64,000 bases of DNA from JAOPZW01 sp963806015 (GCA_963806015.1 CAWDWM010000007.1:1-64000); one strand, 5' to 3'. Positions 50,464 to 60,022 are shown, counted from the stretch's first letter. Notes: a model not told the origin generated them from the sequence alone. Program-made: numbers and translations.

Positions 50464-51045
50464 ATGGCAGGGACAATGACGATGCTGGCCGACGCCCCAT
50501 GGATGGTGCAGGCGGTCCAGGCGCTCGCACTCGAACTGCGGCTTCACCACGCGCCGACCGCGGAGCACAGTCACCGCCTCGCCGCGCACGCGCGTGTGGT
50601 GGCCGAGGACCTGCGCCTGGATCCGCTCGACGCGACCGAGGTCGAGCTCGTGGCGGTGCTGCACGACGTCGGCAAGCTCGCCGTCGATCCGCACATCCTC
50701 GACTGGCCCGGTCCGCTCGACGACCACCAGCGCGAGCGGATGCGCCGGCACACGATCGAGGGCGAGGAGCTGCTGGCGGGCATTGCCGGCCTCGAGCATC
50801 TGGCCCCCGCCGTGCGCGCCACGCACGAGGCGTGGGACGGCTCGGGGTACCCGGACGGCCTCACCGGCGATCAGATCCCCCTGACCGCGCGCATCGTCAC
50901 CGTGGTCGATGCCTTCGACGCGATGACCAGCGAGCGCGCCTACCGTCAGCCGCTGTCGCGGCGCGAGGCGCTGCGCCGGCTGCGGATCGGCGCGGGGCGG
51001 CAGTTCGACCCGCGCGTGGTCGACTCGATCGTCCACGTCCTCTGA
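50464..51045 (+). CDS. HD-GYP-domain phosphodiesterase-like protein
   Basis: The 193-residue protein is essentially one HD-GYP domain: HHAPTAEHSHRLAAHARVVA, VAVLHDVGKLAVDPHIL (HD pair), RRHTIEGEELLAGIAGLEHL, RATHEAWDGSGYPDGLTGDQ (the GYP motif) and VVDAFDAMTSERAYRQPLSR. These domains hydrolyse cyclic-di-GMP to GMP. The motif HHE is THE here, and no sensory domain is attached. It starts at the ATG at 50464; in-frame ATGs at 50476 and 50482 are possible. Confidence 0.88.
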   Translation: MAGTMTMLADAPWMVQAVQALALELRLHHAPTAEHSHRLAAHARVVAEDLRLDPLDATEVELVAVLHDVGKLAVDPHILDWPGPLDDHQRERMRRHTIEGEELLAGIAGLEHLAPAVRATHEAWDGSGYPDGLTGDQIPLTARIVTVVDAFDAMTSERAYRQPLSRREALRRLRIGAGRQFDPRVVDSIVHVL

Positions 51046-51084
51046 CGTCCCCGGGCGCCGCGATGGCGCCACTAGCATGAGGGT

Positions 51085-51936
51085 GTGCCCGAGCTGCCCG
51101 AGGTCGAGATCACCGCGCGCCGGCTGGACGCCGCGCTGCGCGGCGTGGTCGTCGAGTCGGCGCTGGCCCCGGGCATCAACGCGCTGAAGACCTTCGACCC
51201 GCCGCTGCAGGCGATCGAGGGCGCCGCCGTCAGCGGCGTGCGGCGCATCGGCAAGCACATCGTGGTCGACCTCGCCGGCGACCTCGCGCTGCTCGTGCAC
51301 CTGATGTCGGCGGGGCGGCTGCAGCTCTTCGACAAGCGCGCGTCGCTGCGCGATCGCACCTCGCGCCTGCTCGTCCGGCTGGCCGACGGCAACGAATTGC
51401 GCCTGCGCGAGTTCGGGACCAAGCAGCGGGCGTGGGTCAAGGTGCTGCGCGCGCAGGACGTCGCCGCCGACGACGCCGTAGCCACGCTCGGGCCTGAGGC
51501 CTGGCCCGACCCACCGCCGCTGCGCGAGCTGCTCGCCGCCCAGGGCGCCCGGCCGCTGCACGGCGTTCTGCGTGACCAGCACGTGGTGGCCGGGATCGGG
51601 CGTTCGTGGGTCGACGAGATCCTGTGGACGGCGATGCTCTCGCCGTTCAAGCGCGCAGATGACCTCACCGACGACGAGGCCGACGTCCTGCGCGACGCGT
51701 GCATCGAGCGCCTCGACGGCGCGATCGAGCACTACGAGCGCGTGGTCGCCCTGCCGATCCCCGACAAGCTCCCGATGCCGCTCGAGATCCATCGCCGCGC
51801 GGGCGAGCCGTGCCCGCGCTGCGGCGCGACGATCGAGGCGGTCCACTACGAGGACTACGTCATGTGTTACTGCCCGCACGACCAGACCGGCGGGCGCGTG
51901 CTCAAGGACCGCCGGCTCTCGCGGCTGCTGAAGTAG
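51085..51936 (+). CDS. Fpg/Nei-family DNA glycosylase
   Basis: The 283-residue enzyme removes oxidised bases and cleaves the abasic site. The N-terminal (V)PELPEVEITARRLDAAL gives the catalytic Pro1-Glu2 after Met removal, RRIGKHIVVDL has the conserved Lys, and the H2TH region is RDQHVVAGIGRSWVDEILW. The C-terminal zinc finger begins CPRCGATIEAVHYEDY, but the second half reads MCYCPHDQTGG: the usual final CxxC has lost its last Cys (Asp instead). It ends RVLKDRRLSRLLK, like actinobacterial Nei2-type proteins. GTG start at 51085. Confidence 0.92.
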   Translation: MPELPEVEITARRLDAALRGVVVESALAPGINALKTFDPPLQAIEGAAVSGVRRIGKHIVVDLAGDLALLVHLMSAGRLQLFDKRASLRDRTSRLLVRLADGNELRLREFGTKQRAWVKVLRAQDVAADDAVATLGPEAWPDPPPLRELLAAQGARPLHGVLRDQHVVAGIGRSWVDEILWTAMLSPFKRADDLTDDEADVLRDACIERLDGAIEHYERVVALPIPDKLPMPLEIHRRAGEPCPRCGATIEAVHYEDYVMCYCPHDQTGGRVLKDRRLSRLLK

Positions 51937-51976
51937 CCCGCCGGCCCGGCGCTGCGCCCCGCGTAGGATCTGGGCC

Positions 51977-52450
51977 ATGATCGAATCCGGCCAGACCGCA
52001 CCAGACTTCGAGCTCCCCGACCAGGACGGCAACCCGGTCCACCTCGCCGACCTGCGCGGCGGCCTCGTCGTCCTCTACTTCTACCCGAAGGCGGATACGC
52101 CCGGGTGCACCACCCAGGCCTGCGGCATCCGCGACCACCGCGCCGACTACGAGGCCCTCGGCGCCACGGTCCTCGGCGTGTCCCCCGATCCCGTCAAGGC
52201 GATCAAGAAGTTCCACGACGGGCAATCGCTGTCGTTCACCCTGCTGGCGGACGAGGACCATGCCGTCACCGAGCTGTACGGCGTCTGGGTCGAGAAGAAG
52301 AACTACGGCCGCACCTACTGGGGCGCCCAGCGGGCCACCTTCCTGATCGACGAGGAGGGCGTCGTGCGCCACGTCATTCCCAAGGCGTCGCCCAAGACGC
52401 ACGACGACGAGGTGCTGGCGGCGCTGGGCGATCTGAAGACGGCCGCGTAG
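51977..52450 (+). CDS. bcp: Thioredoxin-dependent peroxiredoxin (Bcp/PrxQ)
   Basis: The 157-residue peroxiredoxin reduces hydroperoxides. The peroxidatic Cys is C44 in YPKADTPGCTTQACGIRD, with the resolving Cys C49 five residues later, the Bcp/PrxQ arrangement. APDFELPDQDGNPVHLADLR, GVSPDPVKAIKKFHD and GAQRATFLIDEEGVVRHV are typical. It starts at the ATG at 51977, 40 bp after the glycosylase gene; both fit oxidative-damage defence and may be cotranscribed. Confidence 0.95.
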   Translation: MIESGQTAPDFELPDQDGNPVHLADLRGGLVVLYFYPKADTPGCTTQACGIRDHRADYEALGATVLGVSPDPVKAIKKFHDGQSLSFTLLADEDHAVTELYGVWVEKKNYGRTYWGAQRATFLIDEEGVVRHVIPKASPKTHDDEVLAALGDLKTAA

Positions 52451-52456
52451 GGCCGC

Positions 52457-52849
52457 TCACTGCGGCCAGAACTCGCGGACCACCGCCACGTCCGCCCTGT
52501 CGTCGGTGGGGGCGCCGAAGGCCAGGATCTCGGCGCCCCCGGGTCCGCCCTGCATGCCGCGGGTCACGGTCGGAGCGACCCTGATGGCGTCCCATGTCCC
52601 CAGCTCGACCTCCTCGTCGTCGAGCTTCATGCGCGCGCTCCCGGCCACGACGACGTAGACCTCCTCCTCCTCGGCGTGGTGGTGGCCGAAGGGCACACGG
52701 AAGCCGGGTGCGAGCGTGAAGTGGCTGAGCCCCGAGCTCTTGAGGCCCAGCGCCTTGCGCGCGAAGCGCGACTGCAGGTGAGGGGCGAAGCCGAACTTGG
52801 GCGCCTGGTCCTCGACGGTCTTGAGGTTGACCACGGTGTAGCCGGCCAT
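52457..52849 (-). CDS. Cupin-domain protein
   Basis: The 130-residue protein has a single cupin barrel: HFTLAPGFRVPFGHHHAEEE (HHH and Glu metal ligands, motif 1), VYVVVAGSARMKLDDEEVEL and GTWDAIRVAPTVTRGMQGG (motif 2). The metal site looks intact. It begins MAGYTVVNLKTVEDQAPKFG. Such small cupins have varied or unknown roles. It follows another cupin gene by 11 bp on the same strand, forming a two-cupin operon. Confidence 0.88.
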   Translation of the reverse strand: MAGYTVVNLKTVEDQAPKFGFAPHLQSRFARKALGLKSSGLSHFTLAPGFRVPFGHHHAEEEEVYVVVAGSARMKLDDEEVELGTWDAIRVAPTVTRGMQGGPGGAEILAFGAPTDDRADVAVVREFWPQ

Positions 52850-52860
52850 GCCCGCGGCCC

Positions 52861-53343
52861 TCAGCGCGGCGGCCAGTCGAGCTTGGCCGGCGTGAAGTTC
52901 GCGCCCCACTCGGCGTAGGCCTCCGCGGCCGAGTCGGTGTCCTGCGCGACCGAGGCGCCGTGGCGCGCGGCGAGATCGTTGGCCGGGTAGGTGATCTTCT
53001 GCTCGGGGCTGCGCGCGCCGACCATGAGGATCGCGCACGGCCCATCTCCCGCCCCGACGAAGACGTGCGGCGTGCCGGGCGGGCAGTGGACGAAGTCCCA
53101 CGCGCGCAGCGTGCGCTCCGCGCCCTCGATGACGGTCACGCACTCACCCGACAGGACCAGGAAGGCCTCCTGCGTGCTCTCGGCGTGATAGACGGAGCTC
53201 GGCTGGCCCGGCTCGAGCACGCGCACGTTGATCCCGAAGTTGGGAAAGCGGTCGTCGCTGGGCTCGAAGGTCACGGCCAGCCCGCCGACCTCGTGGCGCA
53301 GCGCGGGGGCGTCGACGATGTTGACGACGAACCAATCGGACAT
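52861..53343 (-). CDS. Cupin-domain protein
   Basis: The 160-residue protein has a cupin core (VLEPGQPSSVYHAESTQEAF with metal ligands His and Glu, VLSGECVTVIEGAERTLRAW, DFVHCPPGTPHVFVGAGDGP with the motif 2 His) followed by a 45-residue C-terminal extension (YPANDLAARHGASVAQDTDS ... WGANFTPAKLDWPPR). It starts at the ATG at 53343 and precedes the second cupin gene. The two share little beyond the fold. Confidence 0.88.
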   Translation of the reverse strand: MSDWFVVNIVDAPALRHEVGGLAVTFEPSDDRFPNFGINVRVLEPGQPSSVYHAESTQEAFLVLSGECVTVIEGAERTLRAWDFVHCPPGTPHVFVGAGDGPCAILMVGARSPEQKITYPANDLAARHGASVAQDTDSAAEAYAEWGANFTPAKLDWPPR

Positions 53344-53566
53344 GGCCCGATCCTAGCCACGGGGGCCCTGCGCCAGCGGCTCGGCGCGCCAGACCCGCGC
53401 GCGCTCGCCGCGCGCGCAGCCGACGTCGTGGCCGAGCTGCGCGAGCGCCTCGGCGCGCGCCGCGTGGGGGCGGCCGAGCGCCTGCTCCGCGACGTCCTGG
53501 GAGAGATGGGGGCCGAGGAGATGGTCCGGGCGCGGCGCGTGCGGCTGCCCAGCTAGCCTCCCGGCG
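53344..53566 (+). other. Gap with a possible small coding remnant
   Basis: No ATG-started gene is convincing. A plus-strand open frame ends at 53556 with a helical, plausible peptide (DVVAELRERLGARRVGAAER, then LLRDVLGEMGAEEMVRARRV), but only a GTG near 53433 could start it and no ribosome site is visible. It would encode about 40 residues, 10 bp before pepT. It may be a remnant, a small real gene, or a shadow. Confidence 0.3.
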
Positions 53567-54823
<1,257 letters not shown>

Positions 54824-54844
54824 CCGCGCTGGCATGATCGCGCC

Positions 54845-55249
54845 GTGCCCTTCGTCCATCGCCTGCGCGTGCGCTTCCACGAGTGCGACCCGCAGGGCGT
54901 CGTCTTCAACGCGCACTACTTCGCCTACTTCGACGTCGCCCTGACCGAGCTGTGGCGCGAGGCGTTCGGCTCGTACGCCAACGTCGTGCAGGATGGCACG
55001 GATGTCGTGGTGGTCGAGGCGGGGGCCACGTTCCGCGCGCCGGCGCGCTTCGACGACGAGATCGACGTCGAGCTGGCGATCACGCGCCTGGGAACGACCT
55101 CGATGACGACGACGACGGCCGTGCGCCGCGACGGCGAGCTGCTGGTCGAGGGCCGCATCGCGCACGTCTTCGTCGACCCTGCCACGCTGGCCAAGAAGGA
55201 GATCCCGGAGCGCGTGCGGGCGGGCCTGGAGCCCTACGCGGTGGGCTAG
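54845..55249 (+). CDS. Acyl-CoA thioesterase (4HBT family)
   Basis: The 134-residue hot-dog fold protein matches 4-hydroxybenzoyl-CoA thioesterase-like enzymes: VHRLRVRFHECDPQGVVFNA (catalytic Asp in CDPQGVVFNAHY), YFDVALTELWREAFG and FRAPARFDDEIDVELAIT. It hydrolyses acyl-CoA thioesters; the acyl group is unknown. GTG start at 54845, 21 bp after pepT; the next gene starts 2 bp after its stop. Confidence 0.9.
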   Translation: MPFVHRLRVRFHECDPQGVVFNAHYFAYFDVALTELWREAFGSYANVVQDGTDVVVVEAGATFRAPARFDDEIDVELAITRLGTTSMTTTTAVRRDGELLVEGRIAHVFVDPATLAKKEIPERVRAGLEPYAVG

Positions 55250-55251
55250 CC

Positions 55252-55629
55252 ATGCACCAGATCGAGACCCTCGAGCGCACCTTGCAGTCGGCGGTCGCGG
55301 CGCGCGACATGCAGGCGCTCGAGCGTCTCCTGGGCCAGGAGTTCACGCTCACCACCGGGCGCCCCGGCCACGAGGTCCGCGGGCGCGCGGAGTACCTCGA
55401 GGTCACGGCGACGCGCTACGTCATCGAGGGGTTCCGCTTCGACGAGCTGGAGGTCGTCGAGCTCGGCCCCGGCGCGGCGCTCGTGCGCTCACGCTACGTC
55501 CAGCGCGGCGCGATGGACGGCGCCGACCGCTCCCAGCCCTTCCTCATGACCGACGTCTGGGCGCACCGGCCGGCCGGCTGGGAGCTCGTCAGCCGTCACG
55601 TGAGCCCGCTCGCTTCGAGCGGCCCCTGA
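55252..55629 (+). CDS. NTF2/DUF4440-like protein
   Basis: The 125-residue protein has the DUF4440 cone-fold pattern: LERTLQSAVAARDMQALERL, GQEFTLTTGRPGHEVRGRAE, FDELEVVELGPGAALVRSRY, PFLMTDVWAHRPAGWELVSR. Members bind or transform small molecules; no activity can be assigned. It starts 2 bp after the thioesterase stop, so it is in the same transcript, and its 3' end overlaps the convergent LapA-domain gene by 41 bp. Confidence 0.82.
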   Translation: MHQIETLERTLQSAVAARDMQALERLLGQEFTLTTGRPGHEVRGRAEYLEVTATRYVIEGFRFDELEVVELGPGAALVRSRYVQRGAMDGADRSQPFLMTDVWAHRPAGWELVSRHVSPLASSGP

Positions 55630-55837
55630 CCAGCGCGGCGCCGAGGATCGCGCCGAGGAAGGCGCTGACCACGATGACGATGATCAGCGGCGTATCGGTG
55701 GTGCCCACCAGCCAGTTGATGGCCACGTCGTTGCGGTTGGAGAGCCCGAACGCGATGAGCAGGATGGCGACTGCGACGGCCGCGATCGTCTTGGACTTGA
55801 GGTCGCGCTCCTTGGGCGCAGGGCCGGGCGTGCTCAT
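55589..55837 (-). CDS. LapA-domain membrane protein
   Basis: The 82-residue protein has two membrane helices (TIAAVAVAILLIAFGLSN and PLIIVIVVSAFLGAILGAAL) separated by RNDVAINWLVGTTDT, the LapA/DUF1049 pattern (two helices joined by a short loop containing N.....W). It has a cytoplasmic charged N-terminus (MSTPGPAPKERDLKSK) and a basic tail. In enterobacteria LapA relates to envelope assembly; in actinobacteria the role is unknown. Confidence 0.82.
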   Translation of the reverse strand: MSTPGPAPKERDLKSKTIAAVAVAILLIAFGLSNRNDVAINWLVGTTDTPLIIVIVVSAFLGAILGAALVRGRSKRAGSRDG

Positions 55838-55857
55838 TGTGCGCGACGATAGCGCGC

Positions 55858-56508
55858 ATGTCCCTTGCCGCGGTCCTCTTCGACAACGACGGCCTCACGC
55901 TCGACACCGAACCCGCGTGGACGCGGGCCGAGGTCGTGCTGTTCGAGCGCCACGGCGCGACCTTCACGGCCGACCACAAGCGCGACCTGCTCGGCACGGC
56001 GCCGGTCGATGCGGCCGTCAAGCTCGAGCGGATGCTCGGGCGCCCGGGCGACGAGCTGAACGCCGAGCTGCATGCGCTGGTCCTCGAGGAGGTCGCCGCC
56101 GGCGTCGAGCCGATGCCCGGCGCGGTGGCGCTGCTGGGTGCCCTGCGGGCCGCCGGGATCCCGGTCGGCCTGGTCTCGAACTCGCGGCGCGGCTTCGTCG
56201 AGCGCGGGCTGCGAGCCGCCGGCCTCGCCGACGCGTTCGCGGTGATCGTGACGGCCGAGGACGTCGCGCGGCCCAAGCCGGCGCCCGACGCCTACGTCGC
56301 CGCCGCCGTCGCGCTGGGGGCCGCGCCGTCGGAGTGCGCCGTGCTCGAGGACTCGCCGACCGGGCTGGCCGCCGGGCGCGCGGCGGGGGCGCTGACGATC
56401 GGCGTGCCCTCGTTCCCGGGCGTGAAGCTGGAGGCCGACGTGGTGGCCAGTTCGCTGGAGGACCCTGCGCTCTGGCTGGCCCTAGGGCTGCGGGCGGCCG
56501 CCGCCTAA
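55858..56508 (+). CDS. HAD-family phosphatase (beta-phosphoglucomutase-like)
   Basis: The 216-residue protein has motif I AVLFDNDGLTLDTEP, a helical cap, motif II GLVSNSRRGFVERGL, motif III Lys in EDVARPKPAPDAYVAA and motif IV CAVLEDSPTGLAAGRAAG. The FDNDG variant (usually FDMDG, DxD intact) keeps both Asp residues. Substrates are likely sugar phosphates. It starts at the ATG at 55858, 20 bp from the divergent LapA-domain gene. Confidence 0.9.
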   Translation: MSLAAVLFDNDGLTLDTEPAWTRAEVVLFERHGATFTADHKRDLLGTAPVDAAVKLERMLGRPGDELNAELHALVLEEVAAGVEPMPGAVALLGALRAAGIPVGLVSNSRRGFVERGLRAAGLADAFAVIVTAEDVARPKPAPDAYVAAAVALGAAPSECAVLEDSPTGLAAGRAAGALTIGVPSFPGVKLEADVVASSLEDPALWLALGLRAAAA

Positions 56509-56517
56509 GCTGATCTT

Positions 56518-57543
56518 GTGCCACTGGCCTCGCTCGGCGACGACATCTCGAGCTTCTTCAGCGCCGTCGGCAAGTTCTTCTCGAGCCTGGCCGACATCCA
56601 CTTCGGCTCGCTGCTCATCGCGCTCGTCGCCTTCGGCCTCTACCTGACGATCCGCGCCCGGGCGGCGTTCCACATCCTGCGCGCCGCCTACCCCCAGGAG
56701 CACATCGAGTTCAGGCGCATCTGGGCGGCCTACATCGCGGCCTACGGCTTCAACAACGTCATCCCCGCGCGCGGTGGCGACGTCATCCGGCTCTTCCTGA
56801 CCAAGACCTCGATCCCGAACTCGAGCTACTCCGCGGTGGCGGCGGCGACCTTCGTCGAGATCATCTTCGACGCGACGATGGGCGTCTTCATCCTCACCTT
56901 CGCCTTCACGCAGGGCGTGTTCCCCAAGCCTCCGGACTTCGCGAACCTCGGCGCCTTCGACCTGTCGTTCTTCGCGGGCCATCCGCGTTTCCTGCTCTTC
57001 GTCATCACCGTCCTCGCCGCCCTCGGGCTCGCCGGGTTCGCCCTGCTCTCGCGCCGGGTGCGGGCCTTCTGGGCGCGCGTGCGCCAGGGCCTGACGATCC
57101 TGCGCGACCGCCGGCGCTACTTCCGCGAGGTCTGGCTCGTCCAGCTCGGCGCGTGGGGTTTCCGCTTCACCGCCTTCTGGTTCCTGCTGGACGCCTTCAA
57201 CATCGGCGGATCGGTGAAGAACGTGCTGCTCGTGCTGGGCGTCAACGCCGTCGCCGCCGCGGTGCCGTTCACGCCCGGCGGGGCCGGCGTGCAGCAGGCC
57301 TTCCTGGTCAAGGTGTTCGCCGGCACCGCGAGCGGCGCCACCGTCGCCGCCTACTCGGTCGGCCAGCAGATCGCGATCGCGTCGTTCACCCTGGGGATCG
57401 GGTTCGTCGCGCTGTGGACGATCTTCCAGTTCCGCTCGTTCAAGGACGTCATCGCGGCCGGGCGCGCCGACCGCGAGGGGGGCGGTCCGCCGCCCGCCGA
57501 CGGGGCTACTGCAGCCCCTGCCGCGCCTCGCGCACGAGCGTGA
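56518..57543 (+). CDS. Flippase-like integral membrane protein (LPG_synthase_TM family)
   Basis: The 341-residue protein has about eight membrane helices of the lysylphosphatidylglycerol synthetase/UPF0104 family (PF03706): IWAAYIAAYGFNNVIPARGG (the hallmark N.(V/I).P.R.GD), DVIRLFLTKTSIPNSSYSAV, FVEIIFDATMGVFILTF and NAVAAAVPFTPGGAGVQQAF. There is no C-terminal synthetase domain. Members are thought to flip or transport lipids. GTG start at 56518, 9 bp after the HAD gene; the stop overlaps the convergent small gene by 38 bp. Confidence 0.88.
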   Translation: MPLASLGDDISSFFSAVGKFFSSLADIHFGSLLIALVAFGLYLTIRARAAFHILRAAYPQEHIEFRRIWAAYIAAYGFNNVIPARGGDVIRLFLTKTSIPNSSYSAVAAATFVEIIFDATMGVFILTFAFTQGVFPKPPDFANLGAFDLSFFAGHPRFLLFVITVLAALGLAGFALLSRRVRAFWARVRQGLTILRDRRRYFREVWLVQLGAWGFRFTAFWFLLDAFNIGGSVKNVLLVLGVNAVAAAVPFTPGGAGVQQAFLVKVFAGTASGATVAAYSVGQQIAIASFTLGIGFVALWTIFQFRSFKDVIAAGRADREGGGPPPADGATAAPAAPRARA

Positions 57544-57772
57544 CCGCCTCGGGGAAGACGGTCGCCATCACGGTGCGGATCTGCTCGGCCTGCTCCGCCG
57601 TGGTGCCCTGGATGTTGATCCGCGCGATGGCCGCGACGGTCATGTCGACCGCGAGCTTGATCGCGTTGTCGGCCCACGCCAGACGCTGCTGGCCCTGCAG
57701 CTGGTCGGCGAACTCCGCCATGCGCCGCTGGAGCTCATCGGGATCTCCGAACATGCCACCAAAACCTTCCAT
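57506..57772 (-). CDS. Small conserved hypothetical protein, 88 residues
   Basis: This helical, soluble protein begins MEGFGGMFGDPDELQRRMAE and continues LQGQQRLAWADNAIKLAVDM and IRTVMATVFPEAVTLVREAR. I do not recognise the family. Two Met-Gly-Phe-like repeats open it (GFGGMFG). It is divergent from the alpha/beta hydrolase gene with only 15 bp between starts. Its last 38 bp overlap the flippase-like gene. Confidence 0.65.
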   Translation of the reverse strand: MEGFGGMFGDPDELQRRMAEFADQLQGQQRLAWADNAIKLAVDMTVAAIARINIQGTTAEQAEQIRTVMATVFPEAVTLVREARQGLQ

Positions 57773-57787
57773 GCCACCATCCTAGCC

Positions 57788-58528
57788 ATGGCACCGAGCG
57801 TGGAGGGCGCGGGCGTGGCGCTCAACGTCGTCGAGCGCGGTGCGGGCGCGCCGGTGCTGCTCATTCACGGCCTCGCCGCCGATGCCGAGGCGATGGCGCC
57901 GGTGGCGCAGGCGCTGGCCGGCGAAGCGCGGGTGATCGCCTACGACCGCCGCGGCTACGGATCCAGCGGCGCTCCGGAGCCCTATCTCGGCACGACGGTC
58001 GAGGAGCAGGCGCAGGACGCCGCCGCGCTGCTGGGCGCGCTCGACGCCGGCCCGGCGGTGGTCTGCGGCGACGGCTTCGGCGCGCTCGTCGCGCTCGACC
58101 TGATGAAGCGCCACCGGGCGCTCGTCCGGGCGGCCGTGCTCGCCGACCCGCCGCTGTTCATGTTCGTGCCCGAGGCGACAGAGCGCCTCGGTGCCCAGCA
58201 CGCCGTGCTCGAGGCGGCGGTGCGCGAGGGCGGCCCGCAGGCCGGCGTCGAGGCGTGGCTGGGCGGTCGCGTGGGGGATGCCGCGCTCCAGCGGGCGCGC
58301 ACCGCGCACCTCGCCTTCTTCGCCGACTACGCCGGCCTGGCGAGCTGGCCCGTGACGCGCCGCGAGCTGCGCGCCATGGACGCGCCCGCCGTCGTGCTCA
58401 CCGGACCGCAGTCGCCGCCGCACATCGTCGCCGCGGCCGACGCGCTGGCCGCGTTGCTGCCGGGCGCCCGGCGCGCCGGCGACGGCGATCTGGTGGCCGC
58501 CGCGCGCGCCCTGCTCGCGTCACCCTGA
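57788..58528 (+). CDS. Alpha/beta-hydrolase
   Basis: The 246-residue protein has the alpha/beta-hydrolase fold: VLLIHGLAADAEAMAPVAQA (oxyanion HG), RVIAYDRRGYGSSGAPEP and PAVVCGDGFGALVALDLMKR. The nucleophile elbow normally reads GxSxG; here it is CGDGFG, with Asp in place of Ser, as in haloalkane dehalogenase-like or epoxide hydrolase-like members. A C-terminal His is not obvious: the segment TGPQSPPHIVAAADALAALL may provide it. The substrate is unknown. Confidence 0.85.
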   Translation: MAPSVEGAGVALNVVERGAGAPVLLIHGLAADAEAMAPVAQALAGEARVIAYDRRGYGSSGAPEPYLGTTVEEQAQDAAALLGALDAGPAVVCGDGFGALVALDLMKRHRALVRAAVLADPPLFMFVPEATERLGAQHAVLEAAVREGGPQAGVEAWLGGRVGDAALQRARTAHLAFFADYAGLASWPVTRRELRAMDAPAVVLTGPQSPPHIVAAADALAALLPGARRAGDGDLVAAARALLASP

Positions 58529-58552
58529 GCGCCGGGGGTGCGTTAGGGGGTC

Positions 58553-59347
58553 GTGAAGGCCTGCCGCCTGCCCGTCGCCCTGCTCGCTGCGCTGCTCGTG
58601 GTGCCTGCGGCCGCCTCCGCCGCTCCGGCGCCCAACGCGCCATGCGCCGCCGTCGTCGCTTCCGGACGGCCGATCGAGCTGCCGGTGCAGGTCGCGCCCG
58701 GGCTCATCGTGCGGGTCCGCGACCCCTACGGCGGCGTCTTCGCCCGCAACCGGCTCTTCGTCGCCTTCTCGATCCGCTATGCGAGTCGCGCCGATCGCGC
58801 CCGCGTCGCCTCGGTCGCGTGGACGCTCGACGGCGCCGCGCCGCGCCGCGACGAGGGCGGCCGCGATCAGCTGCTGGCGCCGTCGACGATGTACTGGGCC
58901 GGCCGACACGTCGTCGGCGTGCGCATCGCGCCGGTGGGCGGCGGCGCGCCGGTCGAGGCGGAGCTTCAGGTGACGGCGACCGACTGCCAGCTCGCCTCGC
59001 TGAGCGCGCTGCCCGGCGCCCGCGGCAGTCTGGCGCTCACCGTCGCCTCGGGCGGGCCCGCGCTGCGGGCGATCGAGCTGAGGCCCGGCAGCGGGCGCTT
59101 CGGTGCGCCGGCGGGCGGGCGCCTGGGGACGGTGGCCGCACTGCCCGGCGGGCGCGAGCGGCCACTGCGCGCCGGCGCATTGAGCCGCAGCGGCCGCGCG
59201 CTGCGCATCACCGGCCTGCCGCCGGGGACGACGGTCGTACGCGTGCGGCTGGCGGCGGGCGTCGTCGCGCCCGGGCACCGCTGCGCGCTGTCGGCGTGGC
59301 TGACCGGCGGCGCCGGGCCGCCGGTGCGTGTCGTGCGGCGCTGCTGA
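58553..59347 (+). CDS. Secreted hypothetical protein
   Basis: The 264-residue protein has a signal peptide (VKACRLPVALLAALLVVPAA, cleavage after ASAAP). The mature part is strand-rich, with three Cys (PCAAVVAS, TDCQLAS, HRCALSAW, ending VVRRC gives a fourth) that could form two disulfides. Repeated Arg/Gly/Ala turns (RLGTVAALPGGRERPLRAG) suggest an extracellular beta-sandwich. No family is recognised. GTG start at 58553, 24 bp after the hydrolase gene; likely cotranscribed. Confidence 0.65.
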   Translation: MKACRLPVALLAALLVVPAAASAAPAPNAPCAAVVASGRPIELPVQVAPGLIVRVRDPYGGVFARNRLFVAFSIRYASRADRARVASVAWTLDGAAPRRDEGGRDQLLAPSTMYWAGRHVVGVRIAPVGGGAPVEAELQVTATDCQLASLSALPGARGSLALTVASGGPALRAIELRPGSGRFGAPAGGRLGTVAALPGGRERPLRAGALSRSGRALRITGLPPGTTVVRVRLAAGVVAPGHRCALSAWLTGGAGPPVRVVRRC

Positions 59348-59398
59348 GCGGTCGTCCGCGCGCGCGACTCCACCGGCGCGCGCCCGCCGAACGACGAC

Positions 59399-59533
59399 TT
59401 GTGCCCGCATAGCGGGCAGTTCTCGTCGAACGACGATTTTGTCCCACCACAGGTGACAAACTCGTCGCTCACCTACGGGCCCGACCGCGAGCGCCCGGGC
59501 CGCCGCTCACTCCCTTCCCTCGATGATGCAGTT
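59399..59533 (+). repeat. Intergenic palindromic module, copy 4 (intact tag)
   Basis: Between the convergent secreted-protein and CBS genes lie two palindromes and a tag. The first (59399-59428) has CGACGA outer arms and an inner GCCCGC-ATA-GCGGGC stem, matching unit B of copy 1. The second (59428-59470) is 43 nt with 16-bp arms (two mismatches) and an 11-nt loop CCACCACAGGT, the complement-orientation version of copy 1 unit A (loop ACACGTGGTGG). The tag follows at 59508-59533, preceded by GCGCCCGGGCCGCCGCT (59491-59507). The order of A and B is swapped relative to copy 1. Confidence 0.82.
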
Positions 59534-59572
59534 TCGCGCCGCGCAGCGCCGCCAGCACAGGCGGACGGCCGC

Positions 59573-60022
59573 TCAGCCGCCGCGATCGAAGAAGTAGAAC
59601 CCCGGCAACGCCGCCCGCGTGACCTGGGCGGTGATGCTGGCGGCGATCTCCAGGTCTCCGATGCGCACGGCGAGGTCGTCGAGGGTGACGATCCCCGTGA
59701 GCTTGTCGCCGTCGACGATCGGCAGGCGGCGCACGCCGTTGTCGACCATGAGCTTGGTCGCCTCGGTGACGTCCATCCCGGGGGCGCCGGTGACGACCGG
59801 GCTCGAGGCGTGGCCGCTGGCCGGGGTGTCGCCGGGGTGGCCGTCGGCCAGCACGCTGACCGCGAGGTCGCGATCGGTGATGAAGCCGATCGGCAGGCCG
59901 GAGTCGTCGACGAGCACGACCGAGCCGACGTTGCGCTCGCGCATGAGCTCGGCAATGTGGCGGACCGGCGCCTCGGGCGTTGCGGTGACCACCGACTCGG
60001 TCATGACCTCGCGGATCTCCAT
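59573..60022 (-). CDS. CBS-domain pair protein
   Basis: The 149-residue protein consists of two CBS domains: IREVMTESVVTATPEAPVRH ... VVLVDDSGLPIGFITDRDLA, and MDVTEATKLMVDNGVRRLPI ... KLTGIVTLDDLAVRIG. Such Bateman modules bind adenosyl ligands such as AMP, ATP or SAM. The C-terminus (AALPGFYFFDRGG) is short and no effector domain is present. It starts at the ATG at 60022; a GTG at 60028 is possible. It is divergent from the small gene at 60061. Confidence 0.9.
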   Translation of the reverse strand: MEIREVMTESVVTATPEAPVRHIAELMRERNVGSVVLVDDSGLPIGFITDRDLAVSVLADGHPGDTPASGHASSPVVTGAPGMDVTEATKLMVDNGVRRLPIVDGDKLTGIVTLDDLAVRIGDLEIAASITAQVTRAALPGFYFFDRGG

